Source: Candidatus Caccocola faecipullorum (GTDB taxonomy: Bacteria; Synergistota; Synergistia; Synergistales; Synergistaceae). Taken from it: 8,930 nt of DNA. The notes under the pieces are model-generated. The model did not search any database. It was given only the letters and a program-made list of their open reading frames with translations, and was not told where the DNA came from. The stretch covers positions 1-8,930 of the forward strand of contig DVKA01000269.1 in NCBI GenBank assembly GCA_018716365.1, given 5' to 3'. Below, piece by piece: positions 6,752 to 8,930 of the stretch. Each line of letters starts with the position of its first letter. The first letter of the stretch is position 1. The position numbers were made by a program, and so were the translations under genes.

Positions 6752-8659
6752 TCACCTTAAGAACAGAGCCGTAGCAAAAAGCAGGACGAGCGCGGCGATT
6801 CCGCACAGTCCGCCCGCCGCCATGCCCCGCCACGGGCGGAAGCAGGCCGTCGCAAGAGCCGCGATGAAGCGCTCGGATGGAAACATCGGGAACGAGGCTT
6901 CGCTCTCGCCGCGTTCATACGCCGTCCCTACGCCGGAACGGTGCGCGCAGAAGCTCACAAACGCAGCACCGGCCGCGGCGGCGATGAGAAACACAAGCAG
7001 CCATTTGTAAACGTCCCACGTAAAGAACCCCGTGGCTATGCGCGGCATGATAACATGGTCCGCAACGCCGGGAGCGGCAGCAGCGGCGAGCGCGGTCCTG
7101 TTGATAAGCGCCGTTACCGACGGAGAGACCATCTTCTCAAACACATATCCGGGGACGGCGGACGAAGCGGCGAAAAACAGCAGCAGCAGGACCAGCGGGA
7201 AAGCGACCGTCGATTCTCCTGAAAAATGAAATTCGCTCTTCCGGGGCTTTCTGTTAAACGCGAGCGACGCAAGGAAACGCAGCCCTATCATCAGCATGAG
7301 CACCGTGAAAAGGAAAAGCACCACGACGACGATCGGGCTCAGGAAATTCGCGGAACGGAAGAGAAGCTGCTTCGAGCTGAAACCGATGAAAGGCGGAAGC
7401 CCGGCCAGGGCGACCACGACGATGAAGAGCGTGCAAAACGAAAGCGGCGCGCGTTCCATCATACGCCCCTCCTGCCACAGCTCGCAGCCCTCGTACTCCT
7501 GTTTCAGAAAAACGGTGACGACGGACAGCGCGGCGGCGACCGGCAGGAATATCAGCCAGAGCGCTATCATCGATTCCAGCGCGCTCACGCCGTAAAGCGC
7601 CGCGCGCTCTGCGCCGAACGTTCCGCTCACCGCGATGCCTGTCGTTACAATAACCATTCCTTTAATATACATGATCATCGAATCCATGAAATGCACGGGC
7701 GACTTGCCGCCGCTCTGGAAGACCACGGCGGCGGCCATGGAGGCGAAGCCGAGCATGACGAGCAGCACCGGGACTTTCTGAAGGCCGTCGAGCGGGCCGT
7801 AAAGAGAGAAAATCACGCGGAAAGCGGCGAAGAGCGACGCCTGCGTCCTGATGCCGAAAAAGCAGATTTTCGAAGCGTCAGGAAGATATGGCGACGGCTT
7901 GAAAAATATGTAAAGCAGCGGCACAGTCATCAAAATAAAAGCCGCAAGCGACGAAGGCGTGCTCTTCATAAGCGACGCCAACGTCGTGATGTTGTCCGTG
8001 CCGTACTCCACACGCAGCATGACGGCGCCCGCCAGAAACATCGCCAGCAGCACGACGCGCGAGACGTAATAGCAGACGTGCTTCCCGCCGGGGCGCCTCT
8101 CTCCAACCGCGAAATTGCTGTAAAGCCCGGTCACTCCGGCCTGCGTCGCCATCATGAATACGAAAAGCACCGCGAGGCCGCTCGAATAGAACATTCCCTG
8201 AATCCCGGCGCATGTCAGCAGGAAAAAAGCCGCCTTGCGCGGCGTTATAAGATTCCGCTTGTCGGAGAGGGCGCGCAGCCCCGCGACGAGCGCGACGAAA
8301 CTCATAAGAAGCGCTGAGACCGCGCCGAAAGCGTCGACCTTCAGCAGAGCCTGAGCGTTCTTCAGGCCGTCGCCGGAGACCGCTGCCCCCCATCCGCCGC
8401 CGGAGAAGAAATAAAAGGGCGACGGCGAAAGCTCTACGCCGGCCCATACACGGTATGAGAGGACGAGCTCGGCGATAAGAATAACGAGAAACGGCAGTTT
8501 ATACAGAATCTTCGGGATGCCTTCTTGCCTGCGCCCAAGCGGCTTTGCAATGAAACGGCTGTAAACCATAGCCAGAACCATGAGCAGAACGCCCGCGAGC
8601 GGAAGCAGAAGCGCCATGACAGGCAGAGGCATCGCCTTGAACAAATACAGTAAATTCAT
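6752..8659 (-). CDS. NuoL/M-like antiporter-type membrane subunit (EchA/HyfB-like), divergent
   Basis: This 635-residue protein has about 16 hydrophobic segments and belongs with the antiporter-like subunits of complex I and group 4 hydrogenases. Supporting motifs are LLKVDAFGAVSALLMSF (105-121), like the D-containing helix of NuoL; the discontinuous-helix region with Lys254 followed by LPDA (259-262); and ALAGLPPFIGFSSKQLL (417-433), the best-conserved family signature. The C-terminal stretch 576-613, with YERGE and FRPW, vaguely recalls the end of HycC/HyfB. Several charged residues expected for ion translocation look lost. The Glu of the fifth helix appears to be Met170 in FVFMMAT, and the Lys of the eighth helix falls in RTQASLF (271-277) with no Lys. 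The ATG follows AAAGGTGA at suitable spacing. It is the first gene of the probable operon and has its own promoter. The exact complex it belongs to is unknown. Confidence 0.72.
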   Translation of the reverse strand: MNLLYLFKAMPLPVMALLLPLAGVLLMVLAMVYSRFIAKPLGRRQEGIPKILYKLPFLVILIAELVLSYRVWAGVELSPSPFYFFSGGGWGAAVSGDGLKNAQALLKVDAFGAVSALLMSFVALVAGLRALSDKRNLITPRKAAFFLLTCAGIQGMFYSSGLAVLFVFMMATQAGVTGLYSNFAVGERRPGGKHVCYYVSRVVLLAMFLAGAVMLRVEYGTDNITTLASLMKSTPSSLAAFILMTVPLLYIFFKPSPYLPDASKICFFGIRTQASLFAAFRVIFSLYGPLDGLQKVPVLLVMLGFASMAAAVVFQSGGKSPVHFMDSMIMYIKGMVIVTTGIAVSGTFGAERAALYGVSALESMIALWLIFLPVAAALSVVTVFLKQEYEGCELWQEGRMMERAPLSFCTLFIVVVALAGLPPFIGFSSKQLLFRSANFLSPIVVVVLFLFTVLMLMIGLRFLASLAFNRKPRKSEFHFSGESTVAFPLVLLLLFFAASSAVPGYVFEKMVSPSVTALINRTALAAAAAPGVADHVIMPRIATGFFTWDVYKWLLVFLIAAAAGAAFVSFCAHRSGVGTAYERGESEASFPMFPSERFIAALATACFRPWRGMAAGGLCGIAALVLLFATALFLR

Positions 8660-8677
8660 ACGCTCACCTTTCGCGCG

Positions 8678-8724
8678 AAAAACTGCGCGGCGCAGCGCAA
8701 AAAATGCGCCGCTGCGCGCCGCAG
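8678..8724 (-). promoter_or_regulatory. GC-rich leader hairpin with T run before the EchA-like gene
   Basis: An 8-bp stem, GCGCAGCG with CGCTGCGC (8690-8697 with 8710-8717), is extended by a 2x2 mismatch and five outer pairs (8683-8687 with 8720-8724). On the minus strand it is followed by TTTTT (8678-8682). It lies between the predicted promoter and the ribosome site of the EchA-like gene. The outer pairs may be lost if transcription begins near 8721. No minus-strand gene ends here, so it may be an attenuator or plain leader structure. Confidence 0.45.
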
Positions 8725-8727
8725 ACT

Positions 8728-8736
8728 ATTATAGCA
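8728..8736 (-). promoter_or_regulatory. Extended -10 promoter for the EchA-like operon
   Basis: On the minus strand TGCTATAAT (8728-8736) is a perfect extended -10 element. No good -35 box is found at 16-18 bases; TTGTAA at 19 bases is a weak candidate. Transcription would start near 8721, about 60 bases before the ATG. It diverges from the tRNA-Leu promoter, whose -35 box is about 50 bases away. Confidence 0.65.
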
Positions 8737-8786
8737 AAATAGCGGCGCAGGATTACAAACGCGCCGGATAATATTTTCTTAGCCTA

Positions 8787-8814
8787 TTGACTAGAAACAA
8801 AAAGTTGGTATAAT
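8787..8814 (+). promoter_or_regulatory. tRNA-Leu promoter
   Basis: TTGACT (8787-8792), a 16-base spacer and TATAAT (8809-8814), preceded by TGG to give an extended -10, make a strong promoter. An A/T-rich stretch upstream (about 8768-8781) could act as an UP element. Transcription would start near 8821, about five bases before the tRNA. Confidence 0.85.
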
Positions 8815-8825
8815 ACTCTCCGTTG

Positions 8826-8911
8826 GCCGGGGTGGCGGAATGGTAGACGCACGGGACTTAAAATCCTGCGGGCGCAAGCTCGTGCGGGTTCGAATCCCGC
8901 TCTCGGCACCA
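8826..8911 (+). tRNA. tRNA-Leu (anticodon UAA)
   Basis: The 86-base sequence folds as a class II tRNA. It has a 7-bp acceptor stem GCCGGGG with TCTCGGC (two G-U pairs), a D arm with GGCGGAATGGTAGACGC, and an anticodon stem-loop CGGGA-CTTAAAA-TCCTG with anticodon TAA. A long variable arm (about 8868-8883) and a T arm GCGGG-TTCGAAT-CCCGC complete the fold. Discriminator A and an encoded CCA end it. Anticodon UAA reads UUA and UUG leucine codons. No terminator is visible in the 19 bases that remain after it. Confidence 0.96.
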
Positions 8912-8930
8912 ACCACCTGGTATCGCGGGG

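Noticed and set aside
7226..8317. A 363-codon plus-strand open frame opposite the EchA-like gene
   Set aside because: The translation is highly charged, with many Arg, His, Glu and Lys, which is what the complement of a hydrophobic membrane gene gives. There is no ribosome site or domain.
8826..8930. tRNA-Leu as an integration site for a mobile element
   Set aside because: No integrase, no repeat of the tRNA 3' end elsewhere in the window, and flanking genes look like core functions.

Overview
The window comes from a GC-rich, densely coding bacterial chromosome. It holds six protein genes and one tRNA. Two of the genes look like membrane subunits of an energy-converting (Ech/Hyc-type) complex, and others handle glutamine or asparagine. 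With the base composition, this suggests an anaerobic amino-acid fermenter, possibly a member of the Synergistota. That placement is only a guess, because no rRNA or other taxonomic marker is present. All genes look intact apart from gyrA, which runs off the left edge. No insertion sequence, phage gene or CRISPR array was seen.

Left (1-2040): the first 605 codons of gyrA lie on the minus strand. A 225-base gap follows, with back-to-back promoters for gyrA (minus) and glsA (plus). It contains a small palindrome between the -35 boxes and a terminator-like hairpin inside the gyrA leader.

Centre (2041-5698): glsA (glutaminase, plus) converges on glnS (glutaminyl-tRNA synthetase, minus) at a strong two-way terminator. 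An L-asparaginase gene sits directly upstream of glnS.

Right (5732-8930): a pair of minus-strand membrane-protein genes has only 3 bases between them. One resembles the NuoL/HyfB/EchA antiporter-like subunit and the other the NuoH/HycD/EchB subunit. None of the soluble subunits of such a complex is nearby. The first gene has its own extended -10 promoter and a second leader hairpin. A divergent tRNA-Leu(UAA) gene with an encoded CCA end closes the window.

The four minus-strand genes (EchA-like, EchB-like, asparaginase, glnS) have gaps of 3, 33 and 22 bases. They probably form one operon that starts near 8721 and ends at the terminator at 2990-3033. Glutaminase and asparaginase release ammonia from the two amide amino acids, and GlnRS consumes glutamine, so the centre is an amide-nitrogen neighbourhood. 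The most unusual part is the membrane pair at the head of this operon. It has no hydrogenase or dehydrogenase partner, and its antiporter-like protein has lost charged residues normally needed for ion pumping.
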